Virus record (IMG/VR): IMGVR_UViG_3300021964_000023
Span: 43,282-107,281 of that record
From: a virus
DNA: 64,000 nt
Reading direction: 5' to 3' (one strand)
Below are positions 35,066-44,206 of this stretch, piece after piece. The notes under the pieces are model-generated. The model was not told where the DNA came from, searched no databases, and saw nothing but the letters and a program-made list of their open reading frames with translations. Every line of letters starts with the position of its first letter. Positions within the stretch are counted from its first letter, which is position 1. The position numbers and the translations under genes are program-made.

Positions 35066-35255
35066 CAAAATCATTCAAATGATTCGTGAATCCATGGTCG
35101 CTAATGCTCCTGGCACTGGCGGCGGATTTAGCAACTCTTCTGATTCTGCGGGACCTACTGCTGGATACGATGCTCCTCTGAGCACCTTAAAAGTATTCAA
35201 GCGTAACAAAAAATATATTTACCAGAAAAATACTCGTAAAAATTGGAAGCAGTAA
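35055..35255 (+). CDS. Small virion-type protein
   Basis: 66 residues: a short N-terminal helix, a Gly/Ser/Pro-rich middle (PGTGGGFSNSSDSAGPTAGY) and a basic end (KRNKKYIYQKNTRKNW). Probably a minor structural or assembly protein, judged by position. Confidence 0.55.
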   Translation: MQIDKIIQMIRESMVANAPGTGGGFSNSSDSAGPTAGYDAPLSTLKVFKRNKKYIYQKNTRKNWKQ

Positions 35256-35256
35256 G

Positions 35257-35664
35257 ATGGCTTTTGGTCTTCAAAAGTTAGCGGTCCTTGAATCCAAACT
35301 CGATATTTATGAAGACCTAAGTAAAGAAATGCTCGACAAATTAGAACGAGCTGTAGGAACTATTTCTGAAAATAGTAATAAGATTGCTATAATTTTGGAG
35401 CGTCATGAAGGACGCTTAGAAGAGAGTGAACGAACAGATAAACTCATCATCAAAATGATTGAGGATCTGAAAATCAAGGTGGATAAAGACCACGAAGCAA
35501 TGCACAAGAGAGTGTCTGGTCTTCAGAAGAAAGTAGATACCAATGCCAAGTTTGTCATTGGTGCTGGTGCAGTATTGGCTACTCTTGTTGCAGTTCTACA
35601 AGTAGTTCCGCCAGTAATAGAAGTATTAACAGCAACACCAACTCAAGTTAGCATTCAAAAATAA
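35257..35664 (+). CDS. Coiled-coil protein with C-terminal membrane segment
   Basis: 135 residues. Residues 10-95 form heptad-like coiled coil, followed by one hydrophobic segment (about 98-122). The layout resembles XhlA-type lysis-associated proteins and DUF-type phage membrane proteins. A role in lysis or tail-membrane contact is an inference. Confidence 0.6.
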   Translation: MAFGLQKLAVLESKLDIYEDLSKEMLDKLERAVGTISENSNKIAIILERHEGRLEESERTDKLIIKMIEDLKIKVDKDHEAMHKRVSGLQKKVDTNAKFVIGAGAVLATLVAVLQVVPPVIEVLTATPTQVSIQK

Positions 35665-35667
35665 ATA
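35660..35667 (+). promoter_or_regulatory. Late-promoter-like AATAAATA
   Basis: A 7 of 8 match to the late consensus at the end of the coiled-coil gene, ahead of a short frame at 35689 and the primase gene. Confidence 0.45.
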
Positions 35668-35688
35668 ATCATGGTTTAAAAACAAACC

Positions 35689-35814
35689 ATGGAACGACAT
35701 AAAGATTCGCTGTACTACTTCCAAAAACTATCTAACTCGGTCTACATGTGGACCAGTATGATGACTGTCTGCTTGTGGGACCTGGAGGTTGACAGTAGGT
35801 TTTGGGAGTGTTAG
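35689..35814 (+). CDS. Possible 41-residue protein
   Basis: A short frame in the 174-base gap before the primase gene, with many aromatic residues and methionines. It follows an AATAAATA element by 21 bases. No family; evidence is position only. Confidence 0.4.
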   Translation: MERHKDSLYYFQKLSNSVYMWTSMMTVCLWDLEVDSRFWEC

Positions 35815-35838
35815 GATCCCAGCATAGACACTTACAAC

Positions 35839-36813
35839 ATGGATTTCGTTGACGTTAGGTTCATCAACCTAATATCCACCAGACTGCCAAAATTTAAGAG
35901 GGTCAAACCTGATCTCTACAACTTCAGGTGCCCTATCTGCGGAGATTCCGAGAAGACAAAAAATAAAGCGCGTGGATACCTTTACAGGATAAAGACCAAT
36001 ACAAATTACAAATGTCATAACTGTGGTATCAGTTTGTCATTTAATAATTTCTTGAAGCAAGTAGATCCTTCTCTTCACAAAGAGTACACTCTTGAGAAGT
36101 TTAAAGAGGGTCACACTGGTAAGAACTTTGTTGCCAAAGAACCTAAGTTTGAGTTTGAGAAACCAAAGTTTAAGAAGACACTAAAGATCGGGTTACCTAA
36201 AGCATCCTCAAATGAGGATGCCAAGAAATATCTTGAAAATAGAAAACTTGATCCTGATAAATTTTATTATACGGATAAGTTCAAAGAGTGGACTAATTCT
36301 AAAGTTCATACTTTTGATGATCTCACCTATGATGAACCAAGGATTATCATTCCTTTGATTTATAAAGATGAGTTTATTGGATACCAAGGAAGATCCCTAG
36401 GTCCAAGCAAGGTTAAATACATTACCGTAATGTTGAATGATGACGCACCAAAAATCTATGGACTTGATACAATCAGAGGAGATGCTCCAGTCTTCGTTAC
36501 AGAAGGACCTTTCGACAGCACGCTCATACGGAATTCGATTGCTATGTGCGGAGCTGATGCTGATGTTAGTCGTTGGGGGGTTGACAATCCTATCTATATC
36601 TACGATAACGAACCTAGAAATAAAGAAATTGTCAACAGAATCAGTAAAACCATCGACAGAGGTTATCAAGTAGTTATTTGGCCAGATCACATCAATGTAA
36701 AAGATATAAATGATATGGTAATGTCTGGACTTGATGTGCAAAACCTGGTAGAATCTAATATCTATAGCGGACTACAAGCAAAGCTAAAGTTTACAAACTG
36801 GAAAAAAATATGA
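35839..36813 (+). CDS. gp61: gp61 DNA primase
   Basis: 324 residues. A zinc-binding N-terminus (CPICGDS and YKCHNCGIS, two CxxC pairs) and a TOPRIM domain (FVTEGPFDS, IYIYDNEPRNKE) identify the primase that partners the gp41 helicase. T4 gp61 has 342 residues. The stop overlaps the nrdA start (ATGA), linking primer synthesis with nucleotide supply. Confidence 0.95.
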   Translation: MDFVDVRFINLISTRLPKFKRVKPDLYNFRCPICGDSEKTKNKARGYLYRIKTNTNYKCHNCGISLSFNNFLKQVDPSLHKEYTLEKFKEGHTGKNFVAKEPKFEFEKPKFKKTLKIGLPKASSNEDAKKYLENRKLDPDKFYYTDKFKEWTNSKVHTFDDLTYDEPRIIIPLIYKDEFIGYQGRSLGPSKVKYITVMLNDDAPKIYGLDTIRGDAPVFVTEGPFDSTLIRNSIAMCGADADVSRWGVDNPIYIYDNEPRNKEIVNRISKTIDRGYQVVIWPDHINVKDINDMVMSGLDVQNLVESNIYSGLQAKLKFTNWKKI

Positions 36814-39107
36814 GCAACGGTATTAAGGTAGTTAAGCGTTCAGGTCAAATTGAACCCATTGACCTAGAGAAGATGCACAAGATGGTTGACGCCGCTTGTG
36901 AGGGTCTTGCAGGGGTCTCTGCGAGTCAAGTTGAGATCCAGTCTGGTATTCAGTTTTATGATGGTATTACAACGGGTGAGATTCAAGAGATCTTGATTCG
37001 CTCTGCAAGTGATCTTATTGATTTGGATCATCCTAATTATCAGTTTGTAGCAGCACGTCTTTTGCTTTTTTCTATACGCAAATCTGTGTATGGTAAGATG
37101 CGCGATCTTCCAGATCTTCTTTCCCACATCAAAGAGTGCATCAATCGCGGTATCTACGATGCAGAAGTCCTAGATAAGTATGGTGAGGATGAACTTGAAA
37201 AAACTAATTCCTATATTGATCATCATCGTGACTTCCTGTTCACTTATGCAGGTCTACGTCAGGTCGTTGACAAGTACCTCGTGCAAGATCGCAGCACTGG
37301 AAAGGTTTACGAGTCGCCACAATTTATGTACATGATGATCGCCCTGACGATCTTCCAGGATTACCCCAAAGAGACGAGACTCAATTATGTCCGAAGATAC
37401 TACGACGCAATCAGCAAGCACAAAATCAACATTCCCACACCTATCATGGCGGGAGTGCGAACTCCACTTCGACAATTTGCTAGCTGTGTGCTTGTTGACG
37501 TTGATGACACCCTCGATTCTATCTTTAGCTCTGATATGGCTATTGGCAGATACGTTGCACAAAGGGCGGGAATCGGTATCAACGCAGGCAGAATCCGTGG
37601 CATCAACGCTAAAATCAGAGGCGGAGAAGTTCAACACACAGGTGTTGTACCATTCCTCAAAAAATTTGAGAGCACTGTCCGATGCTGCACTCAAAATGGC
37701 ATTCGAGGCGGAAGCGCGACTGTCCACTTCCCAATCTGGCACCAAGAAATCGAAGACATCATCGTCCTAAAAAATAATAAAGGAACTGAGGATAACCGAG
37801 TTCGTAAACTAGACTACAGTATTCAAATTAGCAAACTGTTCTATGAGCGGTTCATTAAAGATGGGGAAATCACTCTCTTCTCTCCACACGACGTTCCTGG
37901 TCTTTATGATGCTTTTGGTACTGATCGATTTGACGATCTATATGTGGGTTATGAACGAGATCAATCTGTTCCTCGCAAGACTATCGGAGCTCAAAAACTG
38001 ATCATGGATCTCCTGAAGGAGAGAGCAGAGACTGGTCGTATTTACATCATGAATATTGATCACTGCAACAGTCACTCTTCCTTCAAGGATAAGGTGAACA
38101 TGAGTAATCTATGCCAGGAAATTACTCTACCTACAGACCCCCTTCAGCATATCGATGGTGAGGGCGAGATTGCTCTTTGTATCTTGTCTGCGGTTAATGT
38201 TGGTAAAGTTAAGTCTGATCATGAACTAGAAGAACTTTGTGATCTGTCTGTTCGTGGACTTGAAGAACTGATTGATTATCAGAAGTATCCCATCCTTGCA
38301 GCAGAACTTGCTACAAAGGCACGTAGATCGCTTGGAGTAGGTTTTATTGGACTGGCACACTATCTTGCCAAGTTGGGATATAATTACGCTGATCAAGAGG
38401 CATGGGACGCTGTTCATGGTCTGGCAGAATCCTTCCAGTATTACTTGCTGAAGTCTTCTAATCAGATTGCAAAAGAGAAGGGTGCATGTAGTGCATTCCC
38501 CCGTACTAAGTACGCCGATGGAATTCTTCCTATCGATACATACAAAAAGGACGTAGACGAGATCACCAGCATTAAGTATGAGCATGATTGGGAGGGTCTT
38601 AGGAAGTCTATCCTGGAACACGGACTGCGACACAGCACATTGTCCGCACAAATGCCTTCAGAGAGCAGTTCCGTTGTGTCAAACGCAACCAATGGAATCG
38701 AACCACCTAGAGGATACCTGTCCATTAAAAAGAGTAAAAAAGGACCCCTTAAGCAGATTGTTCCGTCTTATTCGACGTTGAAGAACAACTATACTTTGCT
38801 TTGGGATATGCCAGACAACACTGGTTATATCAACGTTGTGTCTGTGATGCAAAAGTTCTTCGACCAAGCAATTAGTGGAAACTGGAGTTATAATCCAGAG
38901 AACTATCCTGATAGCGAGATTCCAGTATCTGTTATGGCGGGTGATCTACTTAAAACTTATAAGTATGGTTGGAAGACTTCATACTATCAAAACACATATG
39001 ATCTGAAGACTGATGAAGTCTCTGATGATAAAATTGATAAGTTGGAATCGTTACTAGCTGAACTGGATACTGCGGACGAAGAGGACTGTGAGTCCTGTAA
39101 AATTTAA
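36810..39107 (+). CDS. nrdA: NrdA ribonucleotide reductase class Ia alpha subunit
   Basis: 765 residues with an N-terminal ATP-cone. Active-site residues are visible: Cys in RQFASCVLVD, the thiyl Cys with its Asn and Glu in SNLCQEI, Cys in EIALCILSAVN, and the C-terminal redox pair CESC. It makes deoxynucleotides for phage replication. nrdB follows 35 bases later. Length matches E. coli NrdA (761). Confidence 0.98.
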   Translation: MSNGIKVVKRSGQIEPIDLEKMHKMVDAACEGLAGVSASQVEIQSGIQFYDGITTGEIQEILIRSASDLIDLDHPNYQFVAARLLLFSIRKSVYGKMRDLPDLLSHIKECINRGIYDAEVLDKYGEDELEKTNSYIDHHRDFLFTYAGLRQVVDKYLVQDRSTGKVYESPQFMYMMIALTIFQDYPKETRLNYVRRYYDAISKHKINIPTPIMAGVRTPLRQFASCVLVDVDDTLDSIFSSDMAIGRYVAQRAGIGINAGRIRGINAKIRGGEVQHTGVVPFLKKFESTVRCCTQNGIRGGSATVHFPIWHQEIEDIIVLKNNKGTEDNRVRKLDYSIQISKLFYERFIKDGEITLFSPHDVPGLYDAFGTDRFDDLYVGYERDQSVPRKTIGAQKLIMDLLKERAETGRIYIMNIDHCNSHSSFKDKVNMSNLCQEITLPTDPLQHIDGEGEIALCILSAVNVGKVKSDHELEELCDLSVRGLEELIDYQKYPILAAELATKARRSLGVGFIGLAHYLAKLGYNYADQEAWDAVHGLAESFQYYLLKSSNQIAKEKGACSAFPRTKYADGILPIDTYKKDVDEITSIKYEHDWEGLRKSILEHGLRHSTLSAQMPSESSSVVSNATNGIEPPRGYLSIKKSKKGPLKQIVPSYSTLKNNYTLLWDMPDNTGYINVVSVMQKFFDQAISGNWSYNPENYPDSEIPVSVMAGDLLKTYKYGWKTSYYQNTYDLKTDEVSDDKIDKLESLLAELDTADEEDCESCKI

Positions 39108-39142
39108 ATCTTATAAATTAATTTACCTGGAGTAAGGAAGAA

Positions 39143-40342
39143 ATGCATCAATACGACTTTGTTGAATCAAAATCGATGAACTCTTCAACAGTACAAAAAA
39201 AACTTGAAGGCATGACAGTCTTCAATACCGAACAAGTTAATACTAAAAAGCAACCGATGTTCTTCGGTAAACCCCTAGGGGTTCAAAGATATGATTCGTA
39301 CAAATACCCCGTATTTGACAAACTGACTACTCAACAACTTGGATACTTCTGGAGACCAGAAGAAGTCTCTTTACAAAAGGACCGTGGAGATTATCAAACA
39401 CTTCGCCCAGAACAAAAGCATATCTATACCTCTAACCTCAAGTACCAGATTATGCTTGACTCCATTCAAGGGCGTGGTCCTGGGATGGCTTTTATTCCTT
39501 ACTGCAGCTTACCTGAACTAGAGGCATGTATGGAGGTCTGGGGATTCATGGAGATGATCCACAGTCGCTCTTACACTTACATCATCAAGAACATCTATTC
39601 TGACCCCTCTGAGGTCTTTGATAAGATTGTTACTGATGATCGCATTCTAGAGCGTGCTAGTAGTGTCACACAGTCTTATGACGACTTCATCAACTCTGCA
39701 CATCAATACGATAATGGTACTATGTGGGAACTTGCCACAGAGGGTCATTATGCAGGAACCCTGGAGCGTCGTGAGTTGAAGCGTAAACTCTATAGGGCAG
39801 TGGCAAATGTTAACATACTGGAAGGCATTCGCTTTTATGTCAGTTTTGCTTGTTCTTTTGCATTTGGTGAACTCAAGCTTATGGAGGGATCCGCTAAGAT
39901 CATCTCCCTTATTGCAAGAGACGAGAACCAACACCTGGCGATAACTCAGAACATTCTCAACAAGTGGCGTGATGGTGACGACAAAGAGATGCAGCAGATT
40001 GCTGCAGAAGAGGAAGAGTATGTTTACTCTATGTTTGATCGTGCTGTGAATGAAGAGAAGAAGTGGGCGGACTATCTGTTCAAGGATGGATCAATGATTG
40101 GTTTGAATGATAAACTCCTTCAGCAGTATGTTGAGTGGATTGCTAATCGTCGCATGAAGGCGATTGGTCTAAAACCAGTCTATGATATTGCTGCTAAGAA
40201 CAATCCCCTACCCTGGACACAGCACTGGATCTCTTCTAAGGGTCTACAGGTTGCTCCCCAGGAGACTGAGGTAGAATCTTATGTTGTAAGTGGAATTAAA
40301 CAAGATGTCAAAAAAGATACCTTCTCAGGATTCCAACTCTGA
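39143..40342 (+). CDS. nrdB: NrdB ribonucleotide reductase beta subunit
   Basis: 399 residues. Iron ligands and the radical tyrosine are visible in EACMEVWGFMEMIHSRSYTY, and further ligands in FAFGELKLMEG and ARDENQH. It supplies the tyrosyl radical to NrdA. A modest ribosome-binding site (GGAGTAAGGA) precedes the ATG. Confidence 0.97.
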   Translation: MHQYDFVESKSMNSSTVQKKLEGMTVFNTEQVNTKKQPMFFGKPLGVQRYDSYKYPVFDKLTTQQLGYFWRPEEVSLQKDRGDYQTLRPEQKHIYTSNLKYQIMLDSIQGRGPGMAFIPYCSLPELEACMEVWGFMEMIHSRSYTYIIKNIYSDPSEVFDKIVTDDRILERASSVTQSYDDFINSAHQYDNGTMWELATEGHYAGTLERRELKRKLYRAVANVNILEGIRFYVSFACSFAFGELKLMEGSAKIISLIARDENQHLAITQNILNKWRDGDDKEMQQIAAEEEEYVYSMFDRAVNEEKKWADYLFKDGSMIGLNDKLLQQYVEWIANRRMKAIGLKPVYDIAAKNNPLPWTQHWISSKGLQVAPQETEVESYVVSGIKQDVKKDTFSGFQL

Positions 40343-40487
40343 TTGGAAAATTGAGTATCTAGAAATGATGGGGACTCAACTCAATCCGTTCCAAAGACGA
40401 TTACTTGAGGAAGGTCCCCATAAACTTACAGATGCTTGGGCACTTCAAGCAATGAAGTATGATTGGAAGAGAAAAAATAATAAATAA
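40305..40487 (+). CDS. Small hypothetical protein overlapping nrdB
   Basis: 60 residues from the ATG at 40305 (a GTG at 40290 would add five). Charged and helical with NPFQRRLLEEGPH. It overlaps the nrdB end by 38 bases. Not recognised. Confidence 0.55.
   Translation: MSKKIPSQDSNSDWKIEYLEMMGTQLNPFQRRLLEEGPHKLTDAWALQAMKYDWKRKNNK
40479..40486 (+). promoter_or_regulatory. Late-promoter-like AATAAATA
   Basis: A 7 of 8 match 28 bases before the ATG of the histone-H1-like gene. Confidence 0.6.
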
Positions 40488-40514
40488 TATTATCAAATTA
40501 AGTATTTTTCCGTC

Positions 40515-41564
40515 ATGGATTTTAGAACAATCAAAGAGGAATATAACAGCATTTATAAGACTGCTCCTCAGTATTTGTCTGAAGAGACTGAAGACCTGGA
40601 ACTCATTGATGAAGAGTATGAAGCAGAACTTGATGCTCTTGTTGATGAGGACCTTTTAGAGGAAGTTGTTCTTGAACTCCTTGATGAAGGATTGACAGGA
40701 GATCAGATTGTTGAAGCATATGAAGAATTGGTCGAAGCAAGAATCACTTCTGATGCTGGTCGCACTGGTGGTGGCGGTAAAGTAACTTCTGGATCTGGTT
40801 CTAGAATGGCGGCAGCATCTAGACTTTCTCGCATGAAGAGTGCTCAGAAGATTGCTAGAGCAAAAGAGAGAAAGGAAAAGGTAAAGAGTGCAGTAAATAA
40901 GGTAAAGGATACTGCAAGAAAGGCAGTTGATGAACCAGCAAGAAAGTATGCTGAAAAAAGAGGAGTAGTAAAGTCTAAGTCTGGAAAAACTTCTTTGGGT
41001 GGTGGATCTGGAATTGGATCTGTAAAGTTTAAGCAGAAAACTTCTGCGGGGAGAAGAGAAGTTCGTAAGGCAGTTGCTAAGGACATTGGTGATAGAGCAA
41101 AGGCAAAGGCAGCACGCGGTGCTAAGAAGGCAGGTAGTGCTGCTAAGACCGCAGGTCTCGCTGCTGTAGGTGCTGGAGTAGCAGCAGGTAAGGCAGCAAA
41201 GGGTGCTGCAAGTTCTGCTAAGAAAGCAGCGGTGAAGAAGGCAGCATCTGCTGCAGTATCTGGATATGCTGCTGCTAAATCTGTTAAGGATAAGGCAACT
41301 GATGTAAAGAACAGAGCGAAGCAGGGAATCAAGAATAGAATTGCTCAAGCAAAGCGTAATGTTAAGGGTGCTGTTGGTAAAGCAGCACGTAAGGTTGCTG
41401 ACAAGGCAGGTGGAGTCGCTTCTAGAATGGGTGAGGAGACCAATTATGATCTGGTCCTCAAGTACCTTTATATTGAAGGTTACGTAGAGACCCTGGAAGA
41501 AGCAGAAGTAATTATGGTTAACCTCTCAACAGAGGACGTTCAGGCAATTCTGGAAGACTGCTGA
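40515..41564 (+). CDS. Tripartite protein with histone-H1-like middle
   Basis: 349 residues in three parts. Residues 1-75 are strongly acidic and helical (LDALVDEDLLEEVVLELL). Residues about 80-305 are Ala/Lys/Gly-rich and resemble histone H1 or bacterial AlgP tails (AAKTAGLAAVGAGVAAGKAAK). The last 40 are ordered and acidic (YLYIEGYVETLEEAEVIMVN). A late-type promoter precedes it and a strong terminator follows, so I infer a virion or DNA-packaging protein that binds DNA through its middle. No catalytic motif. Confidence 0.65.
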   Translation: MDFRTIKEEYNSIYKTAPQYLSEETEDLELIDEEYEAELDALVDEDLLEEVVLELLDEGLTGDQIVEAYEELVEARITSDAGRTGGGGKVTSGSGSRMAAASRLSRMKSAQKIARAKERKEKVKSAVNKVKDTARKAVDEPARKYAEKRGVVKSKSGKTSLGGGSGIGSVKFKQKTSAGRREVRKAVAKDIGDRAKAKAARGAKKAGSAAKTAGLAAVGAGVAAGKAAKGAASSAKKAAVKKAASAAVSGYAAAKSVKDKATDVKNRAKQGIKNRIAQAKRNVKGAVGKAARKVADKAGGVASRMGEETNYDLVLKYLYIEGYVETLEEAEVIMVNLSTEDVQAILEDC

Positions 41565-41582
41565 ACTGAATAAATTGTTAAG

Positions 41583-41609
41583 AGACCCCCGAAAGGGGGT
41601 CTTTTTTTA
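41583..41609 (+). terminator. Strong rho-independent terminator
   Basis: AGACCCCC pairs with GGGGGTCT around a GAAA tetraloop, followed by a T-run. Confidence 0.95.
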
Positions 41610-41637
41610 TCTAAATATGGTAAAGTGGGTAATATGA

Positions 41638-42078
41638 ATGAGTAGTGACTATGAAAATCCTTGGATTTACATGGAACGAGCTTTTAATAGTGATGATGTT
41701 GGGGACTACTTTGGTTTTGTTTATGAAATTACCAATCTCCTCAACGGTAGACGTTACATTGGGAGAAAGTATTTTTGGTCGTTTAGAACACCAAAAGGAA
41801 AAAAACGTAAAGTAAAACAAGAATCTGATTGGAAAAAGTATTATGGGTCCTGTCCTGAACTTAAGGAAGACATTATCAAACTGGGCAAGCAAAACTTTAG
41901 CAGAACTATTATCAGCCTTCATAAAACGAAGGGCAAAACTAATTTCGAGGAAACCCGACAGTTATTCGGAAACAATGTCCTCACCGAGTCCCTTGACGAC
42001 GGGACTCCACTCTTCTACAATAGCAACATTCTCAGCAGGTACTACCGAAAAGACTACTATGGCAGAGACGACGACTGA
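41638..42078 (+). CDS. GIY-YIG-like nuclease domain protein
   Basis: 146 residues. GFVYEITNLLNGRRYIGRKYF is a variant of the GIY-YIG core (F-VY followed by YIG, with the conserved Arg), and later helices are charged. T4-like phages carry such nucleases as free-standing homing enzymes or as repair nucleases. It overlaps the next gene by 20 bases. The first GIY reads FVY, so activity is uncertain. Confidence 0.65.
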   Translation: MSSDYENPWIYMERAFNSDDVGDYFGFVYEITNLLNGRRYIGRKYFWSFRTPKGKKRKVKQESDWKKYYGSCPELKEDIIKLGKQNFSRTIISLHKTKGKTNFEETRQLFGNNVLTESLDDGTPLFYNSNILSRYYRKDYYGRDDD

Positions 42079-42256
42079 AGAACTTGTGAAGATGGTTAAT
42101 GATTGGGCAGTTCATCGCATTGAGAGTATGGTTAAGAGTAGTGATACTACTCAACGTCAGATTCAAGATGCTCTTGCTCTTACTGATGAGTTCAAGGAAT
42201 GGTTTGAAGATGACGGATCACCTGACATTGAGATTATGTCTATAGAGGAGTATTGA
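42059..42256 (+). CDS. Small acidic helical protein
   Basis: 65 residues from the ATG at 42059. The frame runs further upstream, but that part overlaps the nuclease gene. Acidic and helical with NDWAVHRIESM. Not recognised. Confidence 0.6.
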   Translation: MAETTTEELVKMVNDWAVHRIESMVKSSDTTQRQIQDALALTDEFKEWFEDDGSPDIEIMSIEEY

Positions 42257-42291
42257 TACCTAAATAATAAAATCCACCCAAGAGCAATACC

Positions 42292-42318
42292 TTGACAAGT
42301 CATAAGACACCATACTAT
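42292..42318 (+). promoter_or_regulatory. Candidate sigma70-type promoter
   Basis: TTGACA is followed after 15 bp by TACTAT, or after 19 bp by TATATT. It lies 36 bases upstream of the next ATG in a 97-base gap that holds no gene. Confidence 0.5.
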
Positions 42319-42353
42319 ATTTTGGTTTGCTTATTGGATACCTAGCATTTTGC

Positions 42354-42545
42354 ATGACTAACTTAACTAGGGACGTTTTAATCAAAGCAGTTGTCGCAGA
42401 TGAGATGAGGAGCGTCAACGGCGATGTTTACACGGAGCAACTCAAAACCACATACCACAAGTGGGAGCACGCTTCAAGTTATGATCTCTGCATTAAGTAC
42501 AATCAAATAAACAAAACAAAGATTACTGTTGATGCTTTGCAGTAA
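42354..42545 (+). CDS. Small hypothetical protein
   Basis: 63 residues. I use the ATG at 42354; a TTG at 42327 would add nine residues over the promoter region. Helical, mixed charge (TYHKWEHASSYDLC). Not recognised. Confidence 0.6.
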   Translation: MTNLTRDVLIKAVVADEMRSVNGDVYTEQLKTTYHKWEHASSYDLCIKYNQINKTKITVDALQ

Positions 42546-42551
42546 TAAATA
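42544..42551 (+). promoter_or_regulatory. Late-promoter-like AATAAATA
   Basis: A 7 of 8 match, 22 bases before the ATG at 42573, ahead of the membrane protein and lysozyme pair. Confidence 0.6.
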
Positions 42552-42572
42552 TAACTGCCTTGCATTCTACAA

Positions 42573-42884
42573 ATGGCAGATACAAAGCCCAAAGTAGATG
42601 AGAAGGAGCATGATGAAGATAAGAGTGAAGTTCTTGGTAATTTGGTGAAAGTTGTAGTCCTTATTTGGTCTGCATCCCTTCTCACATTCTCATACGTTAG
42701 ACTTCCTAACGGACAAAAGATTTTAGATTTTGATCCAACATTCATCGCATCTGTGTTTTCTGGATCTTTAGCTGCGTTCGGACTCTCTCCTGCTAAAGCG
42801 GGTGGTGCTAACGGTAAGACACAAGCGAAGAAGACTGAGGAACCCCCTGTAGTCTCAGCTATTGACAAACCAAAACAATCTTGA
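42573..42884 (+). CDS. Membrane protein, possible holin-like
   Basis: 103 residues: a charged N-terminus (about 1-22), a hydrophobic segment (23-42), a second weaker one (55-72) and a Lys/Pro tail. It sits between a late-type promoter and a lysozyme-type gene, a position that suits a holin, but small cyanophage membrane proteins are diverse. Confidence 0.5.
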   Translation: MADTKPKVDEKEHDEDKSEVLGNLVKVVVLIWSASLLTFSYVRLPNGQKILDFDPTFIASVFSGSLAAFGLSPAKAGGANGKTQAKKTEEPPVVSAIDKPKQS

Positions 42885-42908
42885 TAAACTCGTAGGGTCC
42901 ATTTGACA

Positions 42909-43472
42909 ATGGTTATGAAAATTTTTGCTATTGCTGCACTATTAGCAGTCGCAGGAAGTTCTGTACCAGGAGAAGAAACAAAAACTCCCGTGGAACTTCC
43001 TGTAATTCCTGCTACTTGGAAGTGTCCTGATTGCTCTCCTGCTGAACAATATGTTTTAGCGGAACTGCAGGAACACACCAAAATTGCTGATCGCAATGCC
43101 CTTGCAACTATTTTGGGTAACATCAAACAAGAATCTAAATTCATCCCTAACATCTGTGAAGGTGGTGCTAGGGTAAACTATGAAAACTGCCATGTTGGTG
43201 GTTATGGTTTGATTCAGTGGACTTCTATTGGTCGGTATCGGAACCTTGGTAAGTTTGCTGATAAATACGAATGCAACCCCAGTACATTAGAGTGTCAGAC
43301 TCGTTACATGATTAACGAGAGTACATTCCAACGTTACCTTCCTGAGTTTGAGGGAAGTGGACGAACTGTCTCTCAATATATGGTTCCTGCCTATTATTGG
43401 TTAGGATGGGGCATTAAGGGTAATAGAGAATTGTATGCTTACGATTACACTAAAAAGATGGTTTTGTCATGA
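42909..43472 (+). CDS. Exported lysozyme-type protein (Phage_lysozyme2-like)
   Basis: 187 residues with a signal-like N-terminus (MKIFAIAALLAVAGSS). TILGNIKQESKF and GGYGLIQWTSIGRY match the phage tail lysozyme (Phage_lysozyme2) pattern, in which the glutamate of QES is the likely catalytic acid. Six cysteines suggest disulfides outside the cytoplasm. It probably cuts peptidoglycan during entry or lysis. I use the ATG at 42909; 42915 is equally possible. Confidence 0.75.
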   Translation: MVMKIFAIAALLAVAGSSVPGEETKTPVELPVIPATWKCPDCSPAEQYVLAELQEHTKIADRNALATILGNIKQESKFIPNICEGGARVNYENCHVGGYGLIQWTSIGRYRNLGKFADKYECNPSTLECQTRYMINESTFQRYLPEFEGSGRTVSQYMVPAYYWLGWGIKGNRELYAYDYTKKMVLS

Positions 43473-43936
43473 TTCAAAAAGTACTTAATTCGATTAAAGG
43501 AGTTTTTATTCCTAAGTCGGAATTTGAAGAATCTGAGACCCAGACCAGTCTTCTGAAGAAAAAAGCAGAACATTTCAAAGTTGAATGTGCTGTTGATGGT
43601 GAAGTAGTTCCTTGTTCTGAGATCAAAACTACACCATATACTGGTGTTCCTGCTCCCGCATATCTTGCAGAAGATCCTTGGTTCGGTCCTGCTCAAGTGT
43701 ATACTGATACGCAAAAGGACTACATGTCAATTGAAGCAGAGTATATGCAGCAGAAAAAAGAGTCATCCTCTAGTGTAGAGTCTGAAGACATACATGAGAT
43801 GATGTATCAAATCGCCACACGAACTGGTAGTCCAACTACACTTCAGTTGGATCCTCCTGGTGGTTCTGAGAACTTCCATGAAGGACCTGGTGGATGGCAA
43901 TCGGGTAATGGTTACAATCAATTTCGCAAAGACTGA
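43469..43936 (+). CDS. Hypothetical protein
   Basis: 155 residues, acidic in the middle, Gly/Pro-rich at the end (LQLDPPGGSENFHEGPGGWQ). It overlaps the lysozyme-type gene (ATGA). The aromatic/proline segment TPYTGVPAPAYLAEDPWFGP suggests an extended or adaptor protein. Not recognised. Confidence 0.6.
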   Translation: MIQKVLNSIKGVFIPKSEFEESETQTSLLKKKAEHFKVECAVDGEVVPCSEIKTTPYTGVPAPAYLAEDPWFGPAQVYTDTQKDYMSIEAEYMQQKKESSSSVESEDIHEMMYQIATRTGSPTTLQLDPPGGSENFHEGPGGWQSGNGYNQFRKD

Positions 43937-43939
43937 AAA

Positions 43940-44113
43940 ATGAGCAACGTACCTACAGGAGCACTTAACGATTGGGGTCATAATGACCTTGAGGGATTCG
44001 CTAACTATATCGGGTCCCCCGTGCAGCACATCAAAGATCTTGCCAAAAAAAATCAAGATGCAATAGAACAAGCAAAATCAGAAAAGGCGGTTGACGAACA
44101 GGAGACTGCCTGA
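43940..44113 (+). CDS. 57-residue protein upstream of tRNA cluster 1
   Basis: A short acidic, helical protein four bases after the previous gene. Its stop codon overlaps the -10 region of the tRNA promoter. Contains IKDLAKKNQDAIEQAKSEK. Not recognised. Confidence 0.6.
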   Translation: MSNVPTGALNDWGHNDLEGFANYIGSPVQHIKDLAKKNQDAIEQAKSEKAVDEQETA

Positions 44114-44119
44114 TATAAT
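44091..44119 (+). promoter_or_regulatory. Sigma70-type promoter of tRNA cluster 1
   Basis: TTGACG, 17 bp, TATAAT, with TGA before the -10 (extended). It lies 9 bases before tRNA-Arg. Confidence 0.85.
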
Positions 44120-44128
44120 AAACACATT

Positions 44129-44202
<74 letters not shown>

Positions 44203-44206
44203 CCTT

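Noticed and set aside
40656-41348. Reverse-strand frames of 230 and 162 residues
   Set aside because: They are complements of the Ala/Lys-rich tract of the forward gene and are Ser/Cys/Leu-rich by composition only.
42903-42908. TTGACA at 42904 as a promoter
   Set aside because: No -10 box at 16-18 bp; the bases overlap the start of the lysozyme-type gene.
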